In this document: positions 11,521-23,870 of the stretch, one piece after another
Layout: each line of letters opens with the position of its first letter
Position numbering within the stretch: the first letter of the stretch is position 1
Source: Tenodera sinensis
Lineage: Eukaryota; Arthropoda; Insecta; Mantodea; Mantidae
Length of the DNA stretch: 64,000 nucleotides
Reading direction: 5' to 3'
NCBI GenBank assembly: GCA_030765045.1
Contig: CM060964.1
Coordinates: forward strand, 275,684,888 to 275,748,887
Made by a program: the position numbers and the translations under genes
The notes under the pieces: model-generated
The model's database searches: none
What the model was told of the DNA's origin: nothing
Seen by the model: only the letters and a program-made list of their open reading frames with translations

Positions 11521-14169
11521 TGAATACTCAGTCTTTTAAAACATCCGTCGCTATATGCTGTCTTTGATTTTGCACTTTTTTCACTACCACGGTAAATAAA
11601 TGAATGGTGACTCGTCGCTTAAAAACCGTATAAAGTATTTGAAAATTCAAAACAATGACAATGAATACTTCCGAGGCGTATGCCATAAATTGGATTTTTA
11701 ACAATGTCTACACTGTTTGTGTGGTGTTCTGTGCGTTACCAGCTATACAAAACCCGTTCAAACCGAAGAGAACGTCAGGGCTATTCGCACAAAATTCAAC
11801 TTAATGCATTTTATTGGCCATGAAAACCTGTTACATACAATATTTTAATCAAAATCATCAAGCCATATTTGAGAAAATAAAAAATAAAGCAAAATGTTAC
11901 ACGTAAAAGATAATTTGGGCTGGGAGAATGTTCTTGCAAACGTTTCCGTCGCATCCTTGAAGATGATGAACTCAAATGCCCAATCAATATAATTTGGCAA
12001 TTATACCTTTCTTTATATTCAGAATGTAGTGGTTTTCATTTTAATATGGCTATAAATGGCATTTAGCTTACCACACGTTGAGGCACACGTTTATAGCAGG
12101 TTTAAATATATAGATCTTAATGTGAAATGATGTTACCTCACCTTCTTATTTTGTATAATCCCGCGTTCTGGATCAATTTTCGGCAGATTTAATGTTTATA
12201 GGCCTCGGCGTAGTTGCAGACCTCTAGCTGTATGACTTTCTTATATCTCTGGGCGCGGTGACGGTTCGATGTGAAATTCATTAGTAATTCGCATTTTTAA
12301 AGTACTATCAACAAACTTTATTAACTTTTGATTTCGTTTCACAATTGAATATTCAATTAAACTCTCGCCATTTTATATTTCCGCTCTTGATTCTTCGTTG
12401 CTATTAATAAGATAAGTGAAGTACAACTTCTCCATACTTCTGTTTTCGCATGTAATTTTGAGGGCTTAGAAAAGTAACTGCTTCGATGGAAATCCCAAAT
12501 CTTGTATTTTGGGGGAAATCTCGATATCGAATTTTTCGGCGAAATAAAATAGACAGTTTGTCCATTTAGTATAGGTAAGTAGAGAAAATATAAAAGTTAG
12601 GGCTGCGTCGATAACGCAAGCAACTCACGAATGGTTAACTAGATGGCTATTGATTGATAATTGAGCATATCTGTAGACAAACAACTGAAGAATCCCCTTT
12701 TCCAAGAATTGCACAAGGACGAATATGTAAGATAATGTGGAACGCAGAGAACACGAATGTCGGAAGTCGGTCTCCAGAAGGTGATTCAGGACATCGTGAT
12801 GTACCTCCAGGGTACCGCTCTGCGTGGGCCTGACGTAATCAAGGTCGACTTGAGCTCGCTAATAATCCTCCAACAGTAGCTCCATGGGAACTGCTCGCGC
12901 AATTTTCACATTCTTTTCCCAAGTAAGGCCAGTGATACCGTAGGTCGTCTGTATTGTATACCTACGTCACTAAAAAGAGCAACACAATGATTCGTAAACC
13001 AAACTCCATTTACAGTCAGAAAGAAAGAAGGCAAAGTTACCTAATAAGTGCTTTCCTTGCTGGTTTACCGTAGATTCATTGTTTACTTAAGCTGTCCCAT
13101 TTGTATCCTTCAGCATAGCTAAGGTAACCAACCTTTCATTACGTCAAACGGGACATATCTTTGCTTAGGACAGCACTTAAAAATAACATGATACATTCAC
13201 ATGACTTTCTGTACCAATGTAAATGCACATACATATATCACATTATCGTGTTGAGATAAACAATTAGTTTTCTATTCATATTACACTATTCACAATGTAC
13301 TTTCGCCTAACGTAGTTTCAAATTGAGGATCTTATGGACTTCATTACATAAAACGTTTAAAAACATCATTCAAGTATTTCTTCGTGATAACAAGCTCTTG
13401 CGATGGAAAGAAACAAGGGAAAAAAGGTTCAATTGTGAATTTTCAAGATACTCACGCATTCACACTTCGAAAGAGAGTGAACTTTCTATTTGAAATGTTT
13501 CTAAAACGTCTAACACTACGAAAACATTTCACACCAATTAGGTGTAGTAAGAATTGTATTTGTTGTTTTGTTCTGTCTATTATGGTTTTCCAGTCATGTT
13601 ACAACTTTTTACAAAATCCAATTAAGTAAATGGGAGTTGACAGGATATTAACAAGAAATTCAAGATACATGTAAATTTTATTGATATTATAAATACCAGG
13701 TGGAAGGTAACTTATTAAGCTCCTTCTAACATGTGCTTCATAGAGACATTACAAACAAAATAGTCTAATGGCATTTTGTTCTTTGATCAGCCGATTTCGA
13801 AAAAATAAATGGTTTTGTTCCAAATTGGTTGCGTAATTTCACAAGAATGTGCGACCATAATAGTTACTTGTAAGCTGCGTGGAGTAACTTATTTCTGACA
13901 CAGCTTCGTTAGTAATAATTATGGGACATCACACAGAGTTTCGAAACAATTAATCACTTTAAAGAATTAAAACAATATTCCGCGCAGCTTTTTCAGACGT
14001 GAAGTAACTCGGCAACGTTGCGTTGAGTTTGGTCAGGCAATTGAACCGGTCTCTGGATGTAAACACGTCGGTGGCTTGCAGGGTGAAGTAATGTTTTGGG
14101 AGCTAACGATTCTCATTGGCCTACACTCGCATAGTAAACATGGAGGGACACTGCATTATCTTATATATT
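11521..14169. other. Intergenic with R-family remnants
   Basis: The stretch at 11790-12010 resembles 24780-24960 (ACATTTT, AATTTGGG/ATTTAGG, GGGAGA blocks), and 12485-12600 carries the 5' end of family R on the minus strand (AAATCTCGATATCGAATTTT). GC-richer DNA at 12740-12930 holds a ~48-codon plus-strand frame (CGAATGTCGGAAGTCGGTCT onward) with no recognised domain. The frame at 13384-13629 is unrecognised. I see no supported gene. Confidence 0.45.
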
Positions 14170-15505
14170 TAAAAGAGCAATTCTTGTATATATATTTATT
14201 CCGCGCAACTTGGAAACGGCTCTAACGATTTCGATCAAATTTTGTATTCAGATAGTTTTGCTTTTTAAGTTCATCTATGTAGGCGTAATTCCCGAAAAAA
14301 CGCGATTTTACATAAAAAAATAACACTTTTTTATTCCCACTTCTACAGTGCAATTCTTGTATATATATTCCCGGTATTTCAGAAACGGCTCTAAAGATTT
14401 GGTTAAATTTTTGTATACATGCATATTACATTCACACTGTTTTCTCCTCTCACTTTTAGGGAACACATTCACATCTCTTTCTCTACTCACTCTTCTATAA
14501 ACAATTTTCCATAAAAAGTGTGATTTTGCACCAAAAAACACTTTTATCCCCACTTTTAAAATAAGTCATACCATGTTCTGTATGTTTGAAACAGAAGCGC
14601 TATTACCTTCCCACTGTTTTCTCCTCTCACTTTTAGGTAACACATTCACATCTCTTTCACTATTCACTCTTCTGTAAACAATTTTCCATAAAAAACGTGA
14701 TTTTGCACCAAAAACACTTTTATCCCCACTTTTAAAATTAGTCATACCATGTTCTGTACGTTTTAAATAGAAATGCTATTACATTCACACTGTTTTCTCC
14801 TCTCACTCTTAGGTAACACATTCACATCTCTCTCTACTCACTCTTTTACAAATAAGTCATACAATTTCGTGTATGTTTGAAACAGAAATGCTACGTATTA
14901 CATTCATACTGTTTTCTCCACTTACTTTTGGGTAACACATTCATAACTATTTCTCTACTTACTCTTCTAGAAATAAGTCATACAATTTTGTGCATGTTTG
15001 ATATAGAAATGCTGCATGTTACATTCACAGTGTTTACTCTACTCACTTTTAGGTAACACCTTCACATGGCTTTCTCCACTCACTCTTCTACAAACAATTC
15101 ATATCATCTATACAACTTGAATGTTTGTATATATCTAGCTTTTAATCTCGAAAACCGCTTAACCGATTACCGCGAAATTCGGCACGTATAGGTATCTTTT
15201 TCATGGAGAGTTTTTATGGTAACAATTTTACTACACAATATATTACTTTCAAATGGTTTTATACTCGCTTTTCTTTTACGCAGCGCATTCATGTATCCTT
15301 TGTTTGTCCTTCAACGTACAATTCATATAATATTCTAGGATTGAAATATAAATGCAGCGTATTACATTCACACGATTTCCACTACTAATTCTTCCTTTAC
15401 GAGACACAATTTAATACATTTAGACGAGCAATTCTAAATATATATATATTCCGCGCAACTTGGAAACGGCTCTAACGATTTCGATCAAATTTTGTATTCA
15501 GATAG
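14170..15505 (+). repeat. Satellite-like array, macro-unit A
   Basis: The unit opens with TTCCGCGCAACTTGGAAACG (14199) and continues with sub-repeats opening ACATTCACACTGTTTTCTCC at about 14428, 14607, 14781, 14899 and 15021. Sub-units are about 120 bp or about 178 bp; the long form adds a block with TTTTGCACCAAAAACACTTT. It closes with a CTTAACCGATTACCGCGAAA module (15150-15230). A second macro-unit begins at 15440 with the same TTCCGCGCAACTTGG opening and is cut by a LINE at 15505. The phrases ACATTCACATG and CTACTCACTCTTCTACAAA also resemble the 3' end of family R in reverse. Confidence 0.85.
15495..15505. repeat. 11 bp target-site duplication, left copy
   Basis: TATTCAGATAG directly precedes the LINE's ATTGATTGATTGATT tail and recurs at 21552-21562 directly after its 5' end. 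The uninterrupted array at 14241-14260 contains the same phrase, GTATTCAGATAGTTTTGC, which gives the pre-insertion sequence. Confidence 0.9.
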
Positions 15506-15523
15506 ATTGATTGATTGATTTGG

Positions 15524-15563
15524 TTTAAGGGCGCTCAACTTTTAGGTCATCAGCGCCCTTAAA
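15524..15563 (-). promoter_or_regulatory. LINE 3' UTR stem-loop
   Basis: TTTAAGGGCGCT (15524-15535) pairs perfectly with AGCGCCCTTAAA (15552-15563) across a 16 nt loop. In LINE-RNA sense the loop side reads TGATGACC...GTTGA. It lies just before the (AATC)n tail. In several LINE clades a 3' stem-loop is the recognition site for the element's reverse transcriptase; that role is inferred here. Related loops occur at 38911, 56280 and 58116. Confidence 0.75.
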
Positions 15564-15744
15564 AGATTCATGGCAATAGCGAGATATAAATTTCACTCAA
15601 AAAATAAAAATACTAGCAACAAGAAAAATATACAAAGGTAAAAAGCAGTGGCAATAGCCAGATATGAAACAAGGTGATAAATATGTCCAAAATCACAAAC
15701 AGATAATTAAAAATTTTAAATCCTCAAATTGATATTGCACTCCG

Positions 15745-18700
15745 CTAAAAAATTAAAAACCCTATCAACCGCTGTTTTGTCGTCCGCAGGACCTCTGCAA
15801 GTCTGGCAGGCAGCTGCAAAGAATCCCGAAGGTGCGCTAGAGAGCAACACTCTAGCAGCACGTGGCGAACCGACAAAAGGTTGTCACACAGCGGACATAG
15901 AGGCGCAGGGTCCCTTTTAAATAGGTAACCATGCGAAAAATTGCAGTGCCCTATTCTTAATCGAGCCAAACTAACCTCCTCGCGACGAGATGTGCGATAG
16001 GAAGTTACCCAGTTTATCGGAAGTTCTTTCACTTCTCTAAGCTTATTACCGCGGAGAGCTGACCACTCGTCGTGCCAGGACGACAGCACCGCTCTCCGCA
16101 CTTCAAGCCTGAAGTCTTCCGAAGTAACACGTGAGATGGTAATACTAGGTTCTGTAGTTGCCGTCTTTGCTGCTAAATCTGCCATTTCATTCCCCGGCAA
16201 ACCTACGTGACCAGGAATCCATGCACACACCACGTCAACGCCAGAAGCGTGTAAAACATGGAGGGCATCCTGGATACGTTGTACAATAGGGTGGGGGTTG
16301 TATAACTGACAAAGGCTCTGCAGTGCACTAAGGGAATCGCTCAAAATCAAGCAGTCACCTAATTTACGACGGCGCACATACAAAACGGCTCGATAAATTG
16401 CATAAAGCTCTGCAGTAAAAATGGAAGTGCTATTTGGAAAACCGAATGTATATGCTTCGGTTCCATAAACATAAGCACATCCAACACCGTTGGTGCTCTT
16501 TGATCTATCGGTGTAAATATATCGACGGTCAGTGTAGACTGACAAAAATTCTAAGAAACACGTGCGGATACTTGAAATAGGCATCGTGGACTTCTGGTGT
16601 ATGGTCATCCCAAGATCTACATGGGGCGTACCAGATAGCAAAGGGGGGTAAATCCTCTCGCCCTTGGTGAACATCATAGGCAGTTCCACTCCAAGCTTCA
16701 CTAGGAGCTCTTGGAAACGGAACCCCGCAGGCTTAGGACTAAGCGTGCTATTCCTATATCGTTCTCTTAGCGTGGTGGTGAAAAAAGAAGCGAACGTTGG
16801 GTGCTTAGACATACACCTAAGCGCACAACCATAATTTGCCAAGAGAATCTCACGCCGGTATTGCAGAGGAGGTTCTGCGGACTCGGCGTAAAGGCTCACC
16901 ACTGGGCTTGTTGGGAAAGCTCCTGTTGCAATGCGGATGCCCCTATTATGGACGACGTCTAATCTTCTCAGCAGAGTTGGTCGTGCTGAGGAATAAACAA
17001 TACACCCATAGTCTAGTTTGGATCGGACCAATGCCCGATATATTCGCAACAAAATTGTCCGATCCGTTCCCCACGATTTGCCATTCAGTACTCGCATAAT
17101 ATTTAGGGAACGGTCACATCTCGCTCTTAGCTGTGCAATATGCGACGACCAACTAAGCTTCCTGTCCAAGATCAAACCCAGGAAGCGCGTGTCTTCTGCG
17201 AAGGGAAGTGAATCTGGACCAAACCGGAGCGAAGGTGGTAATCGTCTCCTACGGCGCCAGAAATTAACGCAGATTGACTTCTCAGTTGAGAAACGGAAGC
17301 CGTTTTTCACGCTTTATTCTCAAAGGTTGTCGAAACATTACTGCAGGAGCCGTTGTAAGAACGCCGTGCGCTGAGAAGTGCAATAGACAGCGAAGTCGTC
17401 TACGAATAGGCATGACGAAACTCCCGGTGGAACACATTTCCAGATGGAGTTAATTGCTATAGCAAAGAGCGTGAGACTTAGCACCGAACCCTGAGGTACT
17501 CCCTCCTCCTGAACAAAAGAATTAGAAAAAACCGAGCCGACCCTTACTCGGAAAAAGCGGTCCTTCATAAACTCCTGAATGAAAAGTGGTAGGCTTCCAC
17601 GTATGTTCCAGGCATACAGGGAATGTAGAATCCCTGCTCGCCAGCACGTATCATAAGCCTTCTCAAGATCGAAAAATATGCCAACGGTTTGACAGTTCTT
17701 CATAAAGCCGTCCATTATCTGTGTTGATATTGACACAAGATGGTCAACAGTTGAACGGCGTCGTCGAAAACCGCACTGGATGTTAGTCAGTAGGTTACGA
17801 CTTTCTAACCACCATACCAATCGTCCATTGATCATGCGTTCCATCACCTTGCAGACGCAACTGGTGAGGGAAATAGGACGGTAGCTGGAGGGAAGATGAC
17901 GGTCCTTTCCAGCCTTCAAGATGGGAATAACGGTGGCCTCCCGCCAATTTTCTGGGAGTATACTGTCAACCCAAACACGATTATAGACCTCGAGCAGGAA
18001 TGCCTTACCTTCAGGAGAGAGCTGTTGTAACATTTGTACATGAATAGCGTCCGGTCCTGGTGCTGAACATCGCGAAGATTTCAGGGAATGCTCCAGCTCC
18101 GCCATGGTGAAAAGGCGATTGTAATCTTCTACGTTTCTAGAACGAAACGAGAAGCCTTGAGATTCCACCTGAGTTTTAATTGGAAGGAACGCAGGGGAGT
18201 AGTTTTCCGAGCTAGACACTTGTGCGAAAGCACTGCCAAACGTATTCGCCACTTCAAATGAATCAACAACAGCTCCTGTGGCTGTTTTTAGTCCCGCTAT
18301 TGGTATTTGGGTCGTTTTAGCTGCAACACGCCTTAATCTATCCCACACAACCGAGGAAGGTGTGTGTCGGTTAAATGAAGCTACAAATTTGCTCCATTAT
18401 GACTTTTTGCTATCCTTAAATACTTGTCTGGACCTGGCGCGCATTTTCTTGTATTCGATTAGGTTTTCCAAAGTAGGGTGACGTTGGAAAACCCTAAGTG
18501 CACGCCTTCGAGCACGAATGGCATTCCGACATTCTTCCGTCCACCAGGGGACGGGAAATCGACGGGGGTGTGTAGTCGACCGCGGAATCGATTGTTCAGC
18601 AGCAGAGAGAATCGTCTCCGTGAGATGCTGCGCCAAATTATTCACTGAATCGTGCTCATTGTAGGTAAAGACAGCCAACTGGGTGTAAAGGTTCCAGTTG

Positions 18701-19404
18701 GCATGGTCCAAACGCCATCTGGACATACGTGTGGAAAATGTATGTTGTGTCAAGAGACTAATAAGACATGGGTAGTGGTCACTAGAGTGTAAATCAGAGA
18801 TGACATTCCATTGTAAGGAGACTGCCAACTGAGGTGAACAAACTGCAAGATCAAGGTTTGAGAAGGTGCTGTGACAGTCAGAAATGAATGTAGGCTCTCC
18901 AGTGTTGAGGAGAGCTAGGTTGTGACTGTCCAGGAAATCGGCAATGAGCGTACCTCTCGCACAAGCGCGACTTGAACCCCAAAGTGGGTGGTGCGCATTG
19001 AAGTCTCCCACCAACAGAAACGGTGTTGGCAACTGAGAAACTAGATCTTCTAAATCAATGTGCGAGAAGTCATGGGACGGAGGCAAATAAAGATTACAGA
19101 TGGTGAAATGTATGTCTCGCAGTTTAATCCATACAGCAACTGATTGTATATCAGAGTGCAATGGTAGAGTTTGCATATACACGTCATCTCTAACAAGCAT
19201 CATAGCGCCTCCATGTGCCGGTACACCCTCTTCTGGTGTAACATCACACCGTATTGGGGCGTATCGCCTTAGATGGAAAGCGTCATGAGGGCGTAGCTTA
19301 GTCTCTTGCAAACATGCGACCAGAGGTTCATTTTCTTTGAGCAAAAGCTCAAGTTCTGGCCTTTGAGTCCGAATTCCACGTACGTTCCATTGTAGGATAG
19401 CCAT
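15745..19404 (-). pseudogene. LINE ORF2: APE endonuclease, RT, RNase H
   Basis: A single 1220-codon frame starts MAILQWNVRG. The endonuclease (residues ~1-225) has the Asn of QWNVRG, the Glu of LQETK, GDFNAHHPLWG and the His of SDHYP. RT follows with SYRPISLTS, FFDLEKAYD, GVPQGSVLS and FVDDF near residue 665, so its catalytic Asp residues are intact. RNase H starts near residue 965 with YTDRSK (usually YTDGSK), TAELYA, LSDSLS and NEMADLAAK. A C-X2-C-X7-H-X4-C finger lies near the end. In-frame stops are at 18397-18399, 17338-17340, 17320-17322 and 17314-17316. I saw no frameshift. It would perform target-primed reverse transcription. Confidence 0.9.
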
Positions 19405-19447
19405 ATTGCATTGTGTATGGGATAGGTAATTCCAAGGTAACTCTTCA

Positions 19448-20935
19448 TTACTTTGGAGTAGGCGGTTGTCGAACTAACTTAGCCCTTTTCTTTTCTCTTG
19501 GGCTGGCATTCTTGTCTGGCGCTTTTTCGCGCCTCTTTTCTACTGGGGGTCTCCCAGTGTGGGCAGATTCCAACTCCATGTCCTCTGCCGAGGACGTCCG
19601 TGTTCCGATACTGAATTTTGGTTCGAGAGCTTCGAACCGATTTGACACGGAGACCGGCGAAGATGAAAGACGCCGGTCAGAGTCCACCCCTGAAGATTCT
19701 CCAGAAGAGGATATTCGAGATCTTCGAGGAGATGTTCGTGGACTCTTACATCCCTTCGATGTACTGGGATTAGACATACTATTTTCCTTGAGGAAGTCGG
19801 TCCTTGTGTAACTCTTTTTAAACTTGATCGGTGAGGCTTCATATCTTACGGGCTTGCTAGTTTTTTGCGCTGATCTTGGTGCTCTTGATGGTGATGTAAC
19901 GCTGTTGTTCTTTGCACTTGCGGATTTTGTAGACGTTGACGTTGACATAGATGTGCGCGCTGATGTTGAAGGCTTTGGAATAGAGCTACGGGCTACAAGT
20001 GTCATTTCAGATATTGTTGCCCCATTGAAATCGCTGGCCTACGTTGCGATCTCTCTGCTCGGTACCGGTTTAGCTACAATTGAGCTATAGGTCCCGGACC
20101 TTGGAACAGAGGGTTGGTGTAAACGCAAGAGCTTCCAGGCTTCTGAGAAGGGCACCTTCTCTTTAACCCGTATCTCTTGGATCGCTATTTCTTCTACAAA
20201 ACGGGGGCAATCTCGGGAACTGGATGGATGTTCACCTCTGCAGTTCACACATGACGGAGCTGCTGTACATGCACCATCGTGGAATTCATCTCCACATTGA
20301 GGGCATGTAGCTTGTCCCTTGCAAAGCTCGCTTGTATATCCAAAGCGCTGGCACTTGAAACATCTGAGCGGGTTCGGGATGAAAGGCCAAACTTCGATGG
20401 ATTCGTACCCTGCCTTAATCCTCTGCGGGAGATCTACCCGGTCAAAGGTCAAGAACAGGATACGTGTTGGCTTCAGTTCACCACCCTCTATACGCTGAAC
20501 CCGGTAAACGTTAGTAACGCCTTGTTCCAAAAGATTTTCTTTAATCTCCTCATTACTTAGATCATCCAATGCACGGGTGTTTATCACGCCGCGCGAGGAG
20601 TTCAAAGCTCTGTGCATCACCACACTGATAGGATAACTGGCTAGCATATTCGCCTTCAGTATTTTAGCTGCCTGGGTGGATGAATGTGTGTCAACCAGCA
20701 GCATGCCATTGCGAGATCTAGTGCATGACTTTACTGGACCAGCAATGTTATCCAGACCCTTTTGAATGGTAAAGGGGCTCACCGATAGAAATTTTTTACC
20801 TTCCTCTTTTCTAGTAATAACTAAGTAGCGAGGACCACAACACTCGACTACTTATTTTCCACTTGCTTTGTTGTTTGGAGTTTTTGGACTCATGGCGATG
20901 ATATCCTCCACCATTGCAAATGTCTCCGATGGCAT
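19448..20935 (-). pseudogene. LINE ORF1: nucleic-acid-binding gag-like protein
   Basis: The frame can start at ATG 20935, 20914 or 20893; an upstream stop precedes 20935. The order is an RRM-like N-terminal half (GPRYLVITRKEEGKKFLSVS onward), three zinc-knuckle-like motifs at about 20360-20220 and a Ser/Lys/Arg-rich tail. The first knuckle reads C-X2-C-X4-Y-X4-C, so His is replaced by Tyr. The next are C-X2-C-X4-H-X3-C and C-X2-C-X3-H-X6-C. ORF1 proteins of I-type LINEs coat the element RNA. Two in-frame stops break it: TAA at 20852-20854 and TAG at 20039-20041. ORF2 begins 43 bp downstream. Confidence 0.87.
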
Positions 20936-21551
20936 GCTCACTTCCTGGGCGCCACCCCGGCTTAGGTGAGAGTCCTGGCTTGGACCTTGCTCACCCTATG
21001 GTCTCACCTCCCAATGTATAGACAGAGGGACCCAATCGCCTTCAGGAGTGCATCAGCTCATGCAACGGCCCCTCCCCGGGACTGACCTTCATCAGCGGAT
21101 ACGCACACTGATCCTACATGATAACCAGGGGCTGGGACTTACGCGATTACCCAGTCACCCCTTGCGTCACCCCATCCTCCTACAACCCGCGCGTAGGTTA
21201 TCCATCAGACTGTGTATAGGGAGGTAACAGGTGGGAGGTCAAACACATAAGTGGACCAAAGTTGATTGGGCGTTTGGCATGTGCCCTCTCACTTCTTGGA
21301 GGAACCCAATCGAGAGTATGGCTCGGGGCCCCGGGCACGCCAAACCCGTACCTACCGTAGTAGGAGCCCCTGGGGGAGTTTGATTTCGGAGTCCTCTTCT
21401 CCTAGATGAGTCGTCGACCAAGACTACCGAGCCTCATCTACCCGTTTGCAATGTTCTTAGCTTCCCCTCACCTCTTGCCTACCAGTAGTCAAAATACCAC
21501 TTAGTAGGCCGTCTGGATCGGTTACTGAGCCCCTCCGCCACGGCAAGGCGA
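20936..21551 (-). other. LINE 5' untranslated region
   Basis: About 615 bp, GC-rich compared with the AT-rich array around it, between the right TSD and ORF1. I-type LINEs carry an internal RNA polymerase II promoter here; no TATA box is visible, as expected for such promoters. The short minus-strand frame at 21239-21421 has no recognised domain. Confidence 0.6.
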
Positions 21552-23870
21552 TATTCAGATAGAGTTTTTCTATTTAAGTTCATCTATGTAGGCGCAATTC
21601 CCGAAAAAACGCGATTTTACATAAAAAATAACACTTTTTTATTCCCACTTCTACAGTGCAATTCTTGTATATATATTCCCGGTATTTCAGAAACGGCTCT
21701 AAAGATTTGGTTAAATTTTTGTATACATGCATATTACATTCACACTGTTTTCTCCTCTCACTTTTAGGTAACACATTCACATCTCTTTCTCTACTCACTC
21801 TTCTACAAATAAGTCATGCAAATTTCTGTATGTTTGAAATTGAGATGTTGCATATTACATTCACAGCGATTTCTCTACTCACTTTTAAGTAACACATTCA
21901 CATCTCCTTCTCTACTCAGTCTTCTATAAACAATTTTTCATAAAAAACGTGATTTTGCACCAAAAACACTTTTATCCCCACGTTTAAAATAAGTCAAGCC
22001 ATGTTCTGTATGGTTGAAGCAGAAGTGCTATTACATTCGCACTGTTTTCTCCTCTCACTATTAGGTGATACATTCACATCTTTCTCTACTCACTCTTTTA
22101 CAAATAAGTCATGCAATTTTCTGTATGTTTGAAATAGAGATGTTGCATATTACATTCACAGCGGTTTCTCTACTCACATTTAGGTAACACATTCACATCT
22201 CTTTCTCTAATCAGTCTTCTATAAACAATTTTCCATAAAAAACGTGATTTTGCACCAAAAACACCTTTATCCCCACTTTTAAAATAAGTCATACCATGTT
22301 CTGTATGTTTGAAACAGAAGCGCTATTACCTTCACACTGTTTTCTCCTCTCACTTTTAGGTAACACCTTCACATCTCTTTCGCTACTCACTCTTCTGTAA
22401 ACAATTTTCCATAAAAAACGTGATTTTGCACCAAAAAACACTTTTATCCCCACTTTTAAAATTAGTCATACCATGTTCTATATGTTTTAAATAGAAATGC
22501 TATTACATTCACACTGTTTTCTCCTCTCACTATTAGGTAACACATTCACGTCTCTTTCTCTACTCACTCTTCTGCAAAGAAGTCATGCAATTTTCTGTAT
22601 GTTTGAAATAGAAATGCTACATATTATATTCATACTGTTTTCTCTACTCACTCTTAGGTAACACATTCACATCTCTCTCTACTTACTCTTCTACAAATAA
22701 GTCATACAATTTCGTGTATGTTTGAAACAGAAATGTTACGTATTACATTCATACTGTTTTCTCCACTTACTTTTGGGTAACACATTCATAACTATTTCTC
22801 TACTTACTCTTCTAGAAATAAGTCATACAATTTTGTGCATGTTTGATATAGAAATGCTGCATGTTACATTCACAGTGTTTACTCTACTCACTTTTAGGTA
22901 ACACCTTCACATGGCTTTCTCCACTCACTCTTCTACAAACAATTCATATCATCTATACAACTTGAATGTTTGTATATATCTAGCTTTTAATCTCGAAAAC
23001 CGCTTAACCGATTACCGCGAAATTCGGCACGTATAGGTATTTATTTCATGGAGAGTTTTTATGGTAACTATTTTACTACACAACATATTACTTTCAAATG
23101 GTTTTATACTCGCTTTTCTTTTACGTAGCGCATTCATGTATCCTCTGTTTGCCCTTCAACATACAATTCATATAATATTCTAGGATTGAAATATAAATGC
23201 AGCGTGTTACATTCACACGATTTCCACTACTAATTCTTCCTTTACGAGACACAATCAGTCTTCTTTTGCTATTTGCCCTTCAACATATAATTCATACAAT
23301 TTGCTATATGTTTCAAACAAATACAACGTATTACATTCATACTACTTTCTCTACTCACTTTTGTTTTACGTAACAATTCACATGTTATTCCCAATCGTTT
23401 ATCAACTGCATACATACCAACGCCTACACATATCTTATGTTGAAGAGTGATTAAATTCCAAAACAGGTTGACCGACCGCCATGAAAAGTGACATCTAATT
23501 TTTTTCATGGCGAAGGTTTTTATGCAATCCATTTTACCACGCAATGTATTACATTCACATGGTTTTCTCTACTCCCTTTTCTTTTACCTAACATACTGCT
23601 CCCTCTTCTGCAAACAATCCATACATTTTTCCATATACTTGAAATATAAGTGCAGCGTATAACATTCACATGGTTTATCCACTCATTTTTCTTTAGTAAA
23701 ACACAATCACATTTCTTTCACTACTCCCGCTTCGACAAACTGTTACGAACAATTCAATTTTCTATGTTTGAAACATAAATGCGTAGTATATTCACATGGC
23801 TTTATCAACCAGCTTTTCTTCCTGTAGTATTTGTTATTCTTCAACATTGCTTTTGCTTAGTGTCACTCGA
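21552..23870 (+). repeat. Satellite-like array, macro-unit B
   Basis: This continues macro-unit B after the LINE insertion (the first 11 bp are the right TSD). ACATTCACACTG-type sub-unit starts fall near 21735, 21857, 22032, 22151, 22329, 22505, 22627, 22746 and 22867, alternating ~120 and ~175 bp spacing. The closing CTTAACCGATTACCGCGAAA module is at 23000-23090, as in unit A at 15150. From 23260 the sub-units become degenerate and fade out near 23870. B has more sub-units than A, as expected from unequal exchange. Confidence 0.85.

Larger units (their letters stand above)
15506..21551 (-). mobile_element. Full-length I-superfamily LINE
   Basis: On the minus strand the order is a GC-rich 5' UTR (21551-20936), ORF1 with CCHC fingers (20935-19448), ORF2 with APE, RT, RNase H and a C-terminal CCHC (19404-15745), a 3' UTR with a terminal stem-loop, and an (AATC)n tail. 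RNase H downstream of RT points to the I superfamily. A perfect 11 bp TSD (15495-15505 and 21552-21562) marks both ends, so the copy is complete at about 6.05 kb. It landed in the satellite array. The ORFs have in-frame stops but no frameshift that I could find. Confidence 0.92.

Noticed and set aside
19448..20090. Plus-strand frames opposite LINE ORF1
   Set aside because: The minus strand carries the zinc-knuckle protein; these are shadow frames.
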